A stretch of 64,000 nucleotides of DNA from the NCBI RefSeq assembly GCF_947504145.1, contig NZ_CANNGQ010000004.1, positions 1-64,000 on the forward strand, read 5' to 3'. The DNA is from an uncultured Microbulbifer sp. (GTDB lineage Bacteria; Pseudomonadota; Gammaproteobacteria; Pseudomonadales; Cellvibrionaceae). Below are positions 48,135 to 57,323 of this stretch, in pieces. The translations under genes were made by a program, and so were the position numbers. Within the stretch, counting starts at the first letter, position 1; each line of letters starts with the position of its first letter. The notes under the pieces were generated by a model. It made no database searches. It was given only the letters and a program-made list of their open reading frames with translations, and was not told the DNA's origin.

Positions 48135-50762
48135 ATGCTGGAAGCTTCCCGCTGGCGCCGCCTTGCGCTGGCTATTGGACAATTATCACGCCCGCGCTCT
48201 CTCGCTTTTGGCCTGCTCGCTGCCCAGCCGCTGTGGCTTGCCGCGGCAAGCGCGACCGAGGCCGACTCCCCCGAGGCTACAACGAATTCCGCCAGCGCCA
48301 CTCCGGCAAACCCCTACCTGTACCTGGACTGGTTTCCCAAGTCCCAGCTGGACCCGGTAGAGCGCCACAGTCTGGCACCGGTTTGTGGCGGCGCCTTCAT
48401 CGAACCGCAGCGGCTTTATCCCAATTCAGACCTGCTGCCGGAGGAAGCGCCGCTGCGCGCCACCGCAGACAGCTCCAACTGGCTGGAAGACGGAACCGCG
48501 CAACTGCGCGGCAATGTGCATATCACCCAGGGCTACCGCCAGCTGTTCGCCGACCAGGTAGACGTCAATCGCGAAGAGAGCACCGCCTACCTGAGCGGCG
48601 CCATCGAGATGCGCGAACCCAGCCTGCTGGTGCGCGGCAAGGCCGCCGAAGTGCATACCGACAGCAAAGCCGCCTCCATCGAAGACGCCACCTATGTGGT
48701 GCACGAGGAGTTTGTCCACGGCTCGGCGCGTTTTGCCTCCCGCGAGGCCAGCGGGGAGCTGATTCTGACCGAAGGCAACTACACCCGCTGTGAACCGGAC
48801 GACGTTTTCTGGCGAATGAGCGGCGGCGAGATTGCGATCGACAATGTGGAGCGCCAGGGCACCGCGCGCAATGTGCGCCTCGAGATCGCCGATATCCCGG
48901 TGTTCTATTTTCCGTACCTGCGTTTCCCGGTGGGCGACGACCGCATGTCCGGCCTGCTCTTCCCCAGTATCAGCAACAGCGATGAGAACGGCTGGGATAT
49001 CGCCATCCCCTATTACTGGAACATAGCCCCGCAGCTGGACGCCACCATCGTGCCTCGCTATATACAGTACCGCGGCACCGGGCTGGAACTGGAAACCCGT
49101 CACCTGAGCCCCTCGTTCAGTACCGAGGCGCGATTGGCCGGCCTGCCGAACGACAAAGGCGGCGACGACGAGGATGCGCAACGCCTGATCAATGAAGGCT
49201 TCCCCGAAGAACTGGTGCTACCCGCCAAGGGCGAGGACCGCTGGTACCTGAACCTGGACCAGGCCGGCGGTAACGGCGGACTCTGGCGCACCCGTATCGA
49301 CTATTCCAAGGTGAGCGACCCGGACTACTTCCGCGATCTGGACAATGCCGAGCTGAAAGTCCCGCAGAATGTCAGTGCCCGCGCACTCACCAACCTCAAT
49401 CAGACCGCAGAGGCCAGCCTCACCAGCGAACACTGGCGTGCCAGTATTCGCGCGCAGGAATACCAGCAGCTGGTGAAGGACCGCTTCGACACCTACAGCC
49501 AACTGCCGCGCTTCAATCTGGACGGCAACTACAAATGGGGTGACTGGCAACTGCTGATGGATCACGAAGTCACCAGCTTCGACCACGATGACACCCAGAC
49601 CATCCGCTTCATTGCCGATGTGGACGACCCCACCAGCGAGACCACGAGCACGCGGAATTTCGTCAACGCCAATCGCACCCGGGTGGACTACAGCTTCGGT
49701 TGGGACAAACAGTGGTTGTGGGGCTTTTTCAATCCGGAAATCACCGGTATCTACCTCGGCTACGAACTGGCAGACACCTTCCTCGCCGACCCGGCGATGG
49801 ACACACCGGAGACCTCCGCCGGGCAGATCACCATCGACAGCGGCCTGTTTTTCGAGCGCAACGACACCCTGTTCGACTACGAATACGTGCAGACCCTGGA
49901 GCCGCGCCTGTTCCTCATGGCCAGCAGCGAGGCGGACCAGACCGACTTCCTCAACGTGAGCACCAGTAACGCGGACGGTGGCAACGACCTGCTCTACGAC
50001 ACCTCGCTGTTTACCTTCAGCTACGATCAGCTGTTCCGCGACAGCCGCTTCAACGGCAACGACCGCATCGACGACGCCGACCGCGCCGCCTTCGGTCTTA
50101 CCACCCGGTTTGTGGACCCGCGCAGCGGGCGCGATATTTTCTCCGCCAGTGCCGGGCAGATTTTCTATTCCGAAGCCAGCCGCATCGAGTTGCGGGAATT
50201 TCTCGAAGATGTGCCCCGCTCGGAGTTTGCCGCGCGCCTGGAAAGCCGCCCCACGGACTCCCTGCGCATCAGCAGTGAAGTGATTTATCACGACACCGAC
50301 CACACGATTAACCGCGGCAACTTCACCCTGCGCTACCTGGATGACGATTTCCGGCTGTTCAATGTGGGTTATCGCTACCTGCGCAAAGAAGAAATTTACG
50401 ACACTACCGACTCCTACCTGGTACAGGGTCCGGTGCGGCAGGCGGACGTCTCCGCCGCGTGGCCCATCAATGACCGGCTTTCCATCCTCGCCCGGGCCAA
50501 CTACGATTTCACCTTTGACAGGGAACTGGAATATCTTGCCGGACTCGAATACGACACCTGCTGCTACCGCACCCGCGTGCTGTGGCGGCGCGAGCTGGAC
50601 AACGATCTCGCCGATGTAGTGCCCCCGGAAGAGCTGGAGTTCGATGAAGGTATCTATATTGAACTGCAGTTGAAGGGTCTGGCTGGCCTGGGTGGCTCGG
50701 TTACCCGTATCCTGAGCCAGGGCATTGCCAACTTTGAACAGAGAGAAGTACTGAAACAGTGA
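48135..50762 (+). CDS. lptD: LPS-assembly outer-membrane protein LptD
   Basis: Outer-membrane barrel that inserts lipopolysaccharide with LptE. 875 residues: signal peptide, N-terminal OstA/LptA-like beta-jellyroll (about 90-260, LRGNVHITQGYRQLFADQV) and a large C-terminal beta-barrel. The conserved cysteines are visible: an early one (APVCGGAF), one in YTRCEPDD and the adjacent pair in TCCYRTRV near the end, used for the long-range disulfides. The ATG at 48135 gives a normal signal; the reading from 48006 does not. surA overlaps the stop by one base. Confidence 0.97.
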   Translation: MLEASRWRRLALAIGQLSRPRSLAFGLLAAQPLWLAAASATEADSPEATTNSASATPANPYLYLDWFPKSQLDPVERHSLAPVCGGAFIEPQRLYPNSDLLPEEAPLRATADSSNWLEDGTAQLRGNVHITQGYRQLFADQVDVNREESTAYLSGAIEMREPSLLVRGKAAEVHTDSKAASIEDATYVVHEEFVHGSARFASREASGELILTEGNYTRCEPDDVFWRMSGGEIAIDNVERQGTARNVRLEIADIPVFYFPYLRFPVGDDRMSGLLFPSISNSDENGWDIAIPYYWNIAPQLDATIVPRYIQYRGTGLELETRHLSPSFSTEARLAGLPNDKGGDDEDAQRLINEGFPEELVLPAKGEDRWYLNLDQAGGNGGLWRTRIDYSKVSDPDYFRDLDNAELKVPQNVSARALTNLNQTAEASLTSEHWRASIRAQEYQQLVKDRFDTYSQLPRFNLDGNYKWGDWQLLMDHEVTSFDHDDTQTIRFIADVDDPTSETTSTRNFVNANRTRVDYSFGWDKQWLWGFFNPEITGIYLGYELADTFLADPAMDTPETSAGQITIDSGLFFERNDTLFDYEYVQTLEPRLFLMASSEADQTDFLNVSTSNADGGNDLLYDTSLFTFSYDQLFRDSRFNGNDRIDDADRAAFGLTTRFVDPRSGRDIFSASAGQIFYSEASRIELREFLEDVPRSEFAARLESRPTDSLRISSEVIYHDTDHTINRGNFTLRYLDDDFRLFNVGYRYLRKEEIYDTTDSYLVQGPVRQADVSAAWPINDRLSILARANYDFTFDRELEYLAGLEYDTCCYRTRVLWRRELDNDLADVVPPEELEFDEGIYIELQLKGLAGLGGSVTRILSQGIANFEQREVLKQ

Positions 50763-52126
50763 TGACAATAATGCAGATGTTCACCCCCTTTCGCCGCGGC
50801 CTGATGGCCTGCGCCGCCCTGTGCGCGCTGGCGCTACCCGCCACTGCCCAGGTACAGAAGCTCGACCGAGTGGTGGCCGTCGTCGACGACGACGTGGTCA
50901 TGGCCAGTGAGCTGTACCAGCGCATGAACACCATCACCCAGCAGATTGCCGCACAGAACGTACAGGCACCGCCGGAGGACATCCTGCGCCGCCAGGTACT
51001 GGAGCAACTGATTGTCGAGCGCCTGCAGCTGCAGATGGGCTCCCGCGCCGGTGTCACCATCTCCGAAGAGGAACTGGACCAGGCCATCGCTCGGGTACAA
51101 CAGAATATGGGCGCATCCCCGGAACAGTTTCAGCGCAAACTGGAGGCTGACGGCATCTCCAACAACGCCTTCCGCCAGCAGATCCGCCAGGAACTGATCA
51201 TCCGCCGGGTAGAACAGGGCAGTGTGGGGCGCCGTATCCAGATTACCGATCAGGACATCAACAACTTCCTGCGCTCCAAAGAAGGCGAATTTTGGAAGTC
51301 CCCGCAGTATCAACTCGGGCATATCCTGATTCCGGTCAATTCCAGTGCCCCGGCGGAAGAAGTGACCGAGGCCCGCGCCAAGGCCGAGTCCATCTATGAA
51401 AAGTCCAACGCTGGCGAGGACTTCCGCGCCCTGGCCATTTCCAGCTCCGCCGGCCAGAACGCCCTGCAGGGCGGTGACCTGGGCTGGCGCAAGACCGTAG
51501 AGCTGCCCACCCTGTTTGCCGATGCGCTGGACGGCCTGGGTGTCGGCGACACCACCAAGCCATTCCGCAGCGATGCCGGTTTCCACCTGCTCAAGATCCA
51601 CGAGCAGCGCGGCGCCACCGAACAGGTGGTGGAGCAGACCAAGGTGCGCCATATCCTGGTGAAAACCTCGGCCATCCGCGATGACGACGCCGCCTACAAA
51701 CTACTCGCCGACCTGCGGGAAAAAATCCAGGCCGGCGACCTCAAGTTCGAAGACGCCGCCCGCGACAACTCCGAAGACATCGGCACCATGCTGCAGGGCG
51801 GCGACCTGGGCTGGTCCAGCCCCGGCCAGTTCGTGCCGGAGTTCACACAGGCCATGGACAACACCCCGGTAGGCGAGATCACCATGCCGTTCCGCAGCCA
51901 GTTCGGCTGGCACATCCTGCAAGTGGAAGGCCGCCGCCAGCAAGATATGACCGATCAGTACATCCGCAACCAGGCTGCCAACCTACTGCGCAACCGCCGC
52001 TACGAGGAAGAGCTGCAGAACTGGCGCCAGGAAATCCGCGACCAGGCCTACGTGGAAATCAAACTGCCGGAGCTGAAAGAGCCCACCGCTGACGGCGCCA
52101 GCGAAAGCGAAAACGAAAGTCAGTAA
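50762..52126 (+). CDS. surA: periplasmic chaperone and peptidyl-prolyl isomerase SurA
   Basis: Guides outer-membrane proteins, including LptD, to the Bam complex. 454 residues: signal peptide, N-terminal chaperone domain (start VQKLDRVVAVVDDDVV), two parvulin domains (about 180-275 with GQNALQGGDLGWR, and about 290-390 with IGTMLQGGDLGWSSPGQF), C-terminal helix and an acidic end. The ATG shares a base with the lptD stop (TGATG); ATGs at 50771 and 50777 are also in frame and could be used. Confidence 0.95.
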   Translation: MTIMQMFTPFRRGLMACAALCALALPATAQVQKLDRVVAVVDDDVVMASELYQRMNTITQQIAAQNVQAPPEDILRRQVLEQLIVERLQLQMGSRAGVTISEEELDQAIARVQQNMGASPEQFQRKLEADGISNNAFRQQIRQELIIRRVEQGSVGRRIQITDQDINNFLRSKEGEFWKSPQYQLGHILIPVNSSAPAEEVTEARAKAESIYEKSNAGEDFRALAISSSAGQNALQGGDLGWRKTVELPTLFADALDGLGVGDTTKPFRSDAGFHLLKIHEQRGATEQVVEQTKVRHILVKTSAIRDDDAAYKLLADLREKIQAGDLKFEDAARDNSEDIGTMLQGGDLGWSSPGQFVPEFTQAMDNTPVGEITMPFRSQFGWHILQVEGRRQQDMTDQYIRNQAANLLRNRRYEEELQNWRQEIRDQAYVEIKLPELKEPTADGASESENESQ

Positions 52127-52130
52127 GCGG

Positions 52131-53132
52131 ATGACCCCACGCATTGCCTTCACTCCCGGCGAACCTGCCGGGATAGGCCCGGAGCTCGCGGCCAAACTGG
52201 CCCACTCCGGGCGCACACCAGATATTGCCCGCGCGCAGATCATTGCCATAGCCGACCCGGACCTGCTGCAACAGGAAGCCGCCCGCCTGGGCAAATCCCT
52301 GCGACTGCTCCCCTTCAATCCCGCACAGCCCGCCGAAGCCACGCCAGACGGGGCCCTGCACCTGCTGCCGGTCTCTCTCGCCGAAGCCGCCAGCCCGGGC
52401 CAGCTCAACCCAGAAAACGGCCCCTATGTGCTGGAAACCCTGCGCCGCGCCGCCGAAGGCTGCAAAGACCGCAGCTTCGACGCGGTAGTGACCGGCCCGG
52501 TGCACAAAGGGGTAATCAACGAATCCGGCGTGCCGTTTAGTGGTCACACCGAGTTTTTTGCCGAGCAGGCCGGTGTAGAGAAGGTGGTGATGATGCTCGC
52601 CGCGGACGACCTGCGCGTCGCGCTAGCCACTACCCATATTCCCCTGAAAGACGTGAGCGGTGCCATTTCTGCGTCGTCACTGCAGCAGGTGCTGACCATC
52701 CTGCACCGCAGCCTGCAGCACCAGTTCCGTATCGAGAGCCCGCGCATCGGCGTATGTGGTCTCAACCCCCATGCCGGAGAAGGCGGCCATCTGGGGCGGG
52801 AAGAAATCGAGATTATCGAACCCGCACTGGATACCCTGCGCGCCCTCGGCCTGAACCTCATTGGCCCCCTGCCCGCCGATACACTGTTTACCCCGCCACA
52901 ACTGGCGCGCTGTGACGCGGTATTGGCCATGTACCACGATCAGGGTCTGCCGGTGTTAAAATTCAAGGGGTTCGGGCGCGCCATCAATATCACCCTGGGG
53001 CTGCCGTTTATACGCACCTCCGTGGATCACGGTACCGCGCTCAACATTGCAGGCACAGGCACCGCCGATACCGGCAGCCTCAACGCCGCCCTGAGCCAGG
53101 CCATCGAGCTGGTCCAGCTGCGCCAACTTTAA
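52131..53132 (+). CDS. pdxA: 4-hydroxythreonine-4-phosphate dehydrogenase
   Basis: NAD- and metal-dependent step of pyridoxal phosphate synthesis. 333 residues. Start RIAFTPGEPAGIGPELA, metal ligands in GHTEFFAEQ and MYHDQGLPVLK, and NPHAGEGGHLG; FIRTSVDHGTALNIAGTG is diagnostic. It follows surA by four bases, as in the conserved lptD-surA-pdxA-rsmA order. Confidence 0.97.
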   Translation: MTPRIAFTPGEPAGIGPELAAKLAHSGRTPDIARAQIIAIADPDLLQQEAARLGKSLRLLPFNPAQPAEATPDGALHLLPVSLAEAASPGQLNPENGPYVLETLRRAAEGCKDRSFDAVVTGPVHKGVINESGVPFSGHTEFFAEQAGVEKVVMMLAADDLRVALATTHIPLKDVSGAISASSLQQVLTILHRSLQHQFRIESPRIGVCGLNPHAGEGGHLGREEIEIIEPALDTLRALGLNLIGPLPADTLFTPPQLARCDAVLAMYHDQGLPVLKFKGFGRAINITLGLPFIRTSVDHGTALNIAGTGTADTGSLNAALSQAIELVQLRQL

Positions 53133-53196
53133 AATCTACTCCCTGGTGGGCACGCTGCGTATTGCCCACCCTATGCACCTAACCGAACAAAATTGA

Positions 53197-54018
53197 ATGG
53201 ACAACTTTTTCCAACACAAGGCGCGCAAGCGTTTCGGCCAGAACTTTCTCGTCGACGAAAACATCATTGAACGCATCGTGCGCGCCATCGGCCCCAAAGA
53301 AACCGACAAGCTGGTGGAAATCGGCCCCGGTCAGGGCGCCATCACCGCACTGCTGCTGGACAAGTGCCCTTCACTGACCGCAGTAGAACTGGACCGGGAC
53401 CTGATCCCGATGCTGGAATTCAAATTCCGCGAATACCCGGAATTCAGCATCATCGAAAAAGACGCGCTGAAATTCGATTTTGGTTCACTCGCCGAGGGCG
53501 ACGGCGAGCAACTGCGCATTGTCGGCAACCTGCCCTACAACATATCGACGCCACTGCTGTTCCACCTGCTAAGTTTTCGCGGCAAGATCCAGGACATGCA
53601 CTTTATGTTGCAGAAAGAAGTGGTGGACCGCCTGAGCGCGGTGCCTGGTGTAAAAGCGTTTGGCCGCCTGAGTGTGATGACCCAGTACCACTGCCGCGTG
53701 CAGGGGCTATTCCCGGTACCGCCGCAGTCATTCCGCCCGGCACCGAAAGTGGATTCCGCCATCGTGCGCCTGGTGCCCCACCAGACCCTGCCACACCCGG
53801 CAGAAGACGAAGCCCTGCTGGAGCGCATCGTCAGTGTCGCCTTCCAGCAGCGCCGCAAAACCCTGCGCAATGCACTCAAACCGCTGTTCCCGGATTTTGA
53901 TCCCGCGCAGCTGCCCATAGACACCAGCCGCCGCCCGGAAACCCTGAGCGTCCAGGAATACGTGGAGCTGGCGAACTACTGCAGCCAGTTGGCCACGCCC
54001 GAGTCACCACAAAAATAA
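53197..54018 (+). CDS. rsmA: 16S rRNA adenine dimethyltransferase
   Basis: Dimethylates A1518 and A1519 of 16S rRNA late in small-subunit assembly. 273 residues. Start KRFGQNFLVDENIIERIV, AdoMet motif EIGPGQGAITALLL, and the catalytic IVGNLPYNISTPLLFHLL; SFRPAPKVDSAIVRL is diagnostic. Same operon as pdxA, 64 bases between. apaG, usually next, is missing. Confidence 0.97.
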   Translation: MDNFFQHKARKRFGQNFLVDENIIERIVRAIGPKETDKLVEIGPGQGAITALLLDKCPSLTAVELDRDLIPMLEFKFREYPEFSIIEKDALKFDFGSLAEGDGEQLRIVGNLPYNISTPLLFHLLSFRGKIQDMHFMLQKEVVDRLSAVPGVKAFGRLSVMTQYHCRVQGLFPVPPQSFRPAPKVDSAIVRLVPHQTLPHPAEDEALLERIVSVAFQQRRKTLRNALKPLFPDFDPAQLPIDTSRRPETLSVQEYVELANYCSQLATPESPQK

Positions 54019-54031
54019 ACGGGGAAGTCCT

Positions 54032-54856
54032 TTGGCCACCTACGCAATCGGCGACATCCAGGGTTGTCTGGAACCACTGCAAAGACTGCTGAAAAAAGTC
54101 CATTTCAATTTTGACAAAGACAGGCTGTGGCTCGCCGGTGACATGGTGCACCGCGGCCCGGACAGTCTGGGTACCCTGCGTTTCCTGTACAAACACCGCA
54201 GCCAGGTCACCGCGGTACTCGGCAATCACGACCTGCACCTGCTGGCCATCGCCCACGGCGCCAAGCGCCTGACCGACAAAGAACACGACCTCGCGGACGT
54301 GCTGCGGGCCAAAGACGCGGATAAACTGCTGAGCTGGCTGCAGAAACAGCCGCTGATGGTGCACAAAAAAGTAAACGACAAATACTTCTCCATGGTGCAC
54401 GCGGGAATCCCCCCCATGTGGAGCATGAGCAAAGCACTGGAGCTAGCCGGGGAAGTGCACCGGGCCCTGCAGGACCCGGCCATGGCCGAGGCCTTTTTCT
54501 TTGGCATGTACGGTAACGAACCACATCTTTGGAGCGACCACCTGATCGGTGTGGAACGCCTGCGCTCCATCACCAACTACTTCACCCGAATGCGCTTCTG
54601 CAAGGAAGACGGCACTCTGGATCTAGTCACCAAACAGGGCCCACTGGCCGCCCACCACGATTACAAACCCTGGTTCAGCTACAAAAGCCGCAAGACGAAA
54701 AACGACCGGATTATTTTCGGGCACTGGGCAGCCCTGGAAGGGGAAGCGAATACGAAGAATGTGTATGCGCTGGATACCGGCTGCGTGTGGGGGGGATACC
54801 TCACGGCCATGAAGCTGGAAGATGAATCGTTTTACTGTGCGGATTGCACAATCTAG
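54032..54856 (+). CDS. apaH: diadenosine tetraphosphatase
   Basis: Symmetric hydrolysis of Ap4A to two ADP. 274 residues, metallophosphatase fold: ATYAIGDIQGCLEPLQRLL, LAGDMVHRGPDSLG, VLGNHDLHLLA and the C-terminal YALDTGCVWGGYLTAMKL. The start is TTG after GGGGAAG; no ATG lies near, so translation may be weak. It lies 13 bases after rsmA; in E. coli and Pseudomonas apaG stands between. Confidence 0.95.
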   Translation: MATYAIGDIQGCLEPLQRLLKKVHFNFDKDRLWLAGDMVHRGPDSLGTLRFLYKHRSQVTAVLGNHDLHLLAIAHGAKRLTDKEHDLADVLRAKDADKLLSWLQKQPLMVHKKVNDKYFSMVHAGIPPMWSMSKALELAGEVHRALQDPAMAEAFFFGMYGNEPHLWSDHLIGVERLRSITNYFTRMRFCKEDGTLDLVTKQGPLAAHHDYKPWFSYKSRKTKNDRIIFGHWAALEGEANTKNVYALDTGCVWGGYLTAMKLEDESFYCADCTI

Positions 54857-54909
54857 ACCGCGATAATGCTCACCGCCCTCCGACCGCAAACTCGCTATAC
54901 GCCGGGGGA

Positions 54910-55884
54910 TCACATTTTGCTGAACCCCGGAGCAGTTTCAGCGGCTACACCTGCGGTCGCGCCAGGTATCGCTTCCGCCGATCGCGGTGCCGTGCGGCTT
55001 TGAACGGCGCCCAGCACTCCATTCGGTCCCTGTTGCTCCCGCAGATTCAATGCCACCGCAAACAATCCCGCCGCACCGACATTCCCCGAGAGCACATATA
55101 AGTTACCGGCCTGTATCCAGTGCACCTTTCCATCTTGCGCGCCTGGTGCGCCCTGTGCCTCCAGCGAGGGCTGCTCAAACGACTGCGTATTGGCCGAGGG
55201 GTCGAGAGAGAAACGTTCCAACGTCAAGGCTTGCCCATCCCCACTCTGAAAATGCAGCTGAACGCTTTCGCTGGCCGGGTGCTGACTCTTGGGAAGGAGA
55301 TCCTGCTGCGGAAGCAACTCGTCACCAGATGGGCTCTGTGGAGAAGACGGGCCGTTTAGAGGCTGGGATGGCAGATCAAGGTCTGGCACTTCCGTTTCCG
55401 GCGCAGCGGCCGAAACTGGTACCAGCGCACCGCCCGAAAAATCCTGGGCCGCCCCTACGTCCGGCCGTATCTGCTCACCAAGTGCGACGTGACTCACAGA
55501 AGGCGTCGCGCCCACACCCGCCCCGGCGGAGGAACCATCGAGACTCCCCACCCAAAGGCCCAATGCGAACAACACTCCGGCAGCCATGCCCCCCAACCAG
55601 GGTGCCGGCGACCAGTTGCCCCATTCCTTTCCGCGCTGGCTCTCTATCGACCCGCAGCTCTCTGAAGCATCCTCTGCCGGAATCTCGGCCGCGTCACTCA
55701 ATTGCCCGAGCAGGTCCCCTTCCAGACACCAGGCCTCATATACCTGTTTCGCTGCCGCAGGGTTTCGCCGCAAAAAACCAGCGACAGCTCTTGCGCGCTC
55801 CGGCATCAATTCGCCATCGGAAAACGCGGATAAGTCCTCGGCAGTGATATTTCGCGTATTGTTTCTATCCCGGAAAAGAGACAT
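54910..55884 (-). CDS. RseA-like anti-sigma factor
   Basis: A 324-residue membrane protein. The N-terminal cytoplasmic part (about 10-60, EDLSAFSDGELMPERARAVA) resembles the sigma-binding part of RseA-type anti-sigma factors, without a HxxxCxxC zinc motif. One transmembrane helix is near residues 95-112 (GGMAAGVLFALGLWVG), followed by a long, low-complexity Pro/Ser/Gln-rich periplasmic part and a more ordered C-terminus. It lies 43 bases after the ECF sigma gene on the same strand, the usual pair. ATG at 55884 follows CGAGGG; the longer TTG reading to 55911 is less likely. Confidence 0.78.
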   Translation of the reverse strand: MSLFRDRNNTRNITAEDLSAFSDGELMPERARAVAGFLRRNPAAAKQVYEAWCLEGDLLGQLSDAAEIPAEDASESCGSIESQRGKEWGNWSPAPWLGGMAAGVLFALGLWVGSLDGSSAGAGVGATPSVSHVALGEQIRPDVGAAQDFSGGALVPVSAAAPETEVPDLDLPSQPLNGPSSPQSPSGDELLPQQDLLPKSQHPASESVQLHFQSGDGQALTLERFSLDPSANTQSFEQPSLEAQGAPGAQDGKVHWIQAGNLYVLSGNVGAAGLFAVALNLREQQGPNGVLGAVQSRTAPRSAEAIPGATAGVAAETAPGFSKM

Positions 55885-55927
55885 AGCCAACCCTCGAATT
55901 GTCTGACTCAAAAAAATCGAGCCATAT

Positions 55928-56536
55928 TCATTTCACCCGCTGCAATACGGTGCCACCGGACGTCATTCGGCCAGAAGAACGCGTTTCTTCTGAGGCAACG
56001 CTTTTTGAGACAAAACCCTCAGCGTCAGCCCCTTCAGAGACAGCTTCCGAACGTTCATCGGACGTATCTGCACAGGCATCGCGGACGGACTCGCGTGCGC
56101 GAGAAATCCGACTGCGCAGAGTGCCCGAATTAATCCCGAGAATTTCGGAAGCTTCCTTGTAGCTGGGGTTCTCCAGCACGATCAAAAGCAGAGCCGCACG
56201 CTGGTCTTCTGGCAACCGTTCAATCGCCGACATGGCATCCCGGCACAAAAGCCTGGCTTCGTGACCAGATGGTACCAGCACTTCTTCTCCTGCATTTTCC
56301 ATCAACGACTCCCTGCGTACGCGAGCGGAGCTTCGATAGTTCAAATAAATTCGATACAGCATCCGAAATAGCCAAGGCTTCACTTTACTCGTTGGGCGCC
56401 ATAGATGCCGCTTGCGCAATGCGCGCTCCAGGCAATCTTGGACAAGGTCCTCAGCCAAAGATTTTTCACGACACAATGCCAATGCGTAGCGCCGCATATT
56501 GGGAATCTGTTCACAAACTCGCTCCTCGAATGTCAT
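55928..56536 (-). CDS. ECF-family RNA polymerase sigma factor
   Basis: Directs RNA polymerase to a small set of promoters. 202 residues from the ATG at 56536 (after AGGAAG). Region 2 is seen as RRYALALCREKSLAEDLVQD and WLFRMLYRIYLNYRS, and region 4 as LPEDQRAALLLIVLENPSYK with the helix-turn-helix EASEILGINSGTLRSRI. A 40-residue Ser/Glu-rich tail follows region 4, longer than usual. An upstream ATG at 56572 is possible. The anti-sigma gene follows. Two GGAAC-type promoters lie in the divergent gap, suggesting autoregulation. Confidence 0.88.
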   Translation of the reverse strand: MTFEERVCEQIPNMRRYALALCREKSLAEDLVQDCLERALRKRHLWRPTSKVKPWLFRMLYRIYLNYRSSARVRRESLMENAGEEVLVPSGHEARLLCRDAMSAIERLPEDQRAALLLIVLENPSYKEASEILGINSGTLRSRISRARESVRDACADTSDERSEAVSEGADAEGFVSKSVASEETRSSGRMTSGGTVLQRVK

Positions 56537-56579
56537 TTTCGCTTCCTGTATCTGGCTCACATTTACTGACATTACCTCT

Positions 56580-56608
56580 TTATACAAGAGAGCCCCTTGC
56601 TCAGTTCC
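56580..56608 (-). promoter_or_regulatory. candidate ECF-type promoter of the sigma gene
   Basis: On the minus strand: GGAACT, a 17-base spacer and GTATAA. GGAAC is the usual -35 of ECF sigma factors. It fires towards the sigma and anti-sigma genes and is probably an autoregulatory promoter. Confidence 0.45.
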
Positions 56609-56632
56609 ACTGAAAAAATATTTTTCTTTTTT

Positions 56633-56661
56633 GGAACCCACTGGAGACCTGCATTGTTTTA
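56633..56661 (+). promoter_or_regulatory. candidate ECF-type promoter of the DUF4168 gene
   Basis: On the plus strand: GGAACC, a 17-base spacer and GTTTTA, 64 bases before the DUF4168 start. Design and spacing match the divergent promoter in front of the sigma gene, so both may be used by that sigma factor. Confidence 0.4.
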
Positions 56662-56724
56662 GTGGATGAGTGCGACGATTAACTGGCCGCACACATTGAA
56701 CGCCAACTGGAAAAGGAACTGTGC

Positions 56725-57177
56725 ATGAACATTTTTCGCATCAACTCTCAATCCGCCAATTTCAACAGCCGTCCTTCACTCACGCGCGGAGCCATCTTCA
56801 CTACTGCGGTAGTTTTCGGCGCCCTTACGCTGACGGCCCACGCACAGACCGGTAACGCACCGGAACACGGCACGGCCCAGGCAGCGTCGCCCTACAGCTC
56901 GGCCCAAGACACCGCCGATGCCGCTAATTTTTCCGATGAAAAACTGAAGTCGTTTGTTGAAGTGCGCAAAGAAGTAGATGAGACCCGGGAAAAGATCAAT
57001 GCGAAATTGCAGCAGGAAGATGACCCAAGCAAGGCAATGGAAATTCGCACAGAAGGGAATCAGCGAATGCTGACCGCTGTAGAAAACGCGGGATTCAGCA
57101 CGGACGAATACAATGCAATCGCACGCGCGGTAGCGATGGATCCAGAGCTCGCAGCCCGAGTGGAAGAAATGCGCTGA
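56725..57177 (+). CDS. DUF4168 family exported protein
   Basis: A 150-residue exported protein of unknown function. A long signal peptide (about residues 1-40, cleaved near AHA-QT) is followed by a disordered stretch and the DUF4168 helical domain (about 67-150: NFSDEKLKSFVEVRKEVDE, then MLTAVENAGFSTDEYNAIA). It faces the ECF sigma gene across a shared promoter region and may be its target. An intrinsic terminator follows at 57297-57323. Confidence 0.82.
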   Translation: MNIFRINSQSANFNSRPSLTRGAIFTTAVVFGALTLTAHAQTGNAPEHGTAQAASPYSSAQDTADAANFSDEKLKSFVEVRKEVDETREKINAKLQQEDDPSKAMEIRTEGNQRMLTAVENAGFSTDEYNAIARAVAMDPELAARVEEMR

Positions 57178-57296
57178 AGTAACATCTTCGTTTTACGGCC
57201 TTTCTCAGCAAGCGAAAGTCCGAAAGGCAAACGAAGGGGGCCAGCAATGGCCCCGACAAAGCTCCTACCCCCGCCCTGTATTGCAGGGCATTCCCC

Positions 57297-57323
57297 GCGG
57301 CCGGCCCCGGCCGCTTTTTTTTT
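57297..57323 (+). terminator. intrinsic terminator after the DUF4168 gene
   Basis: A GC-only stem GCGGCCGG/CCGGCCGC followed by nine T. It lies 120 bases past the stop of the DUF4168 gene. Confidence 0.8.

Noticed and set aside
49218-50768. Open frame of 516 codons on the minus strand opposite lptD
   Set aside because: Antisense shadow of a barrel gene; no domain.
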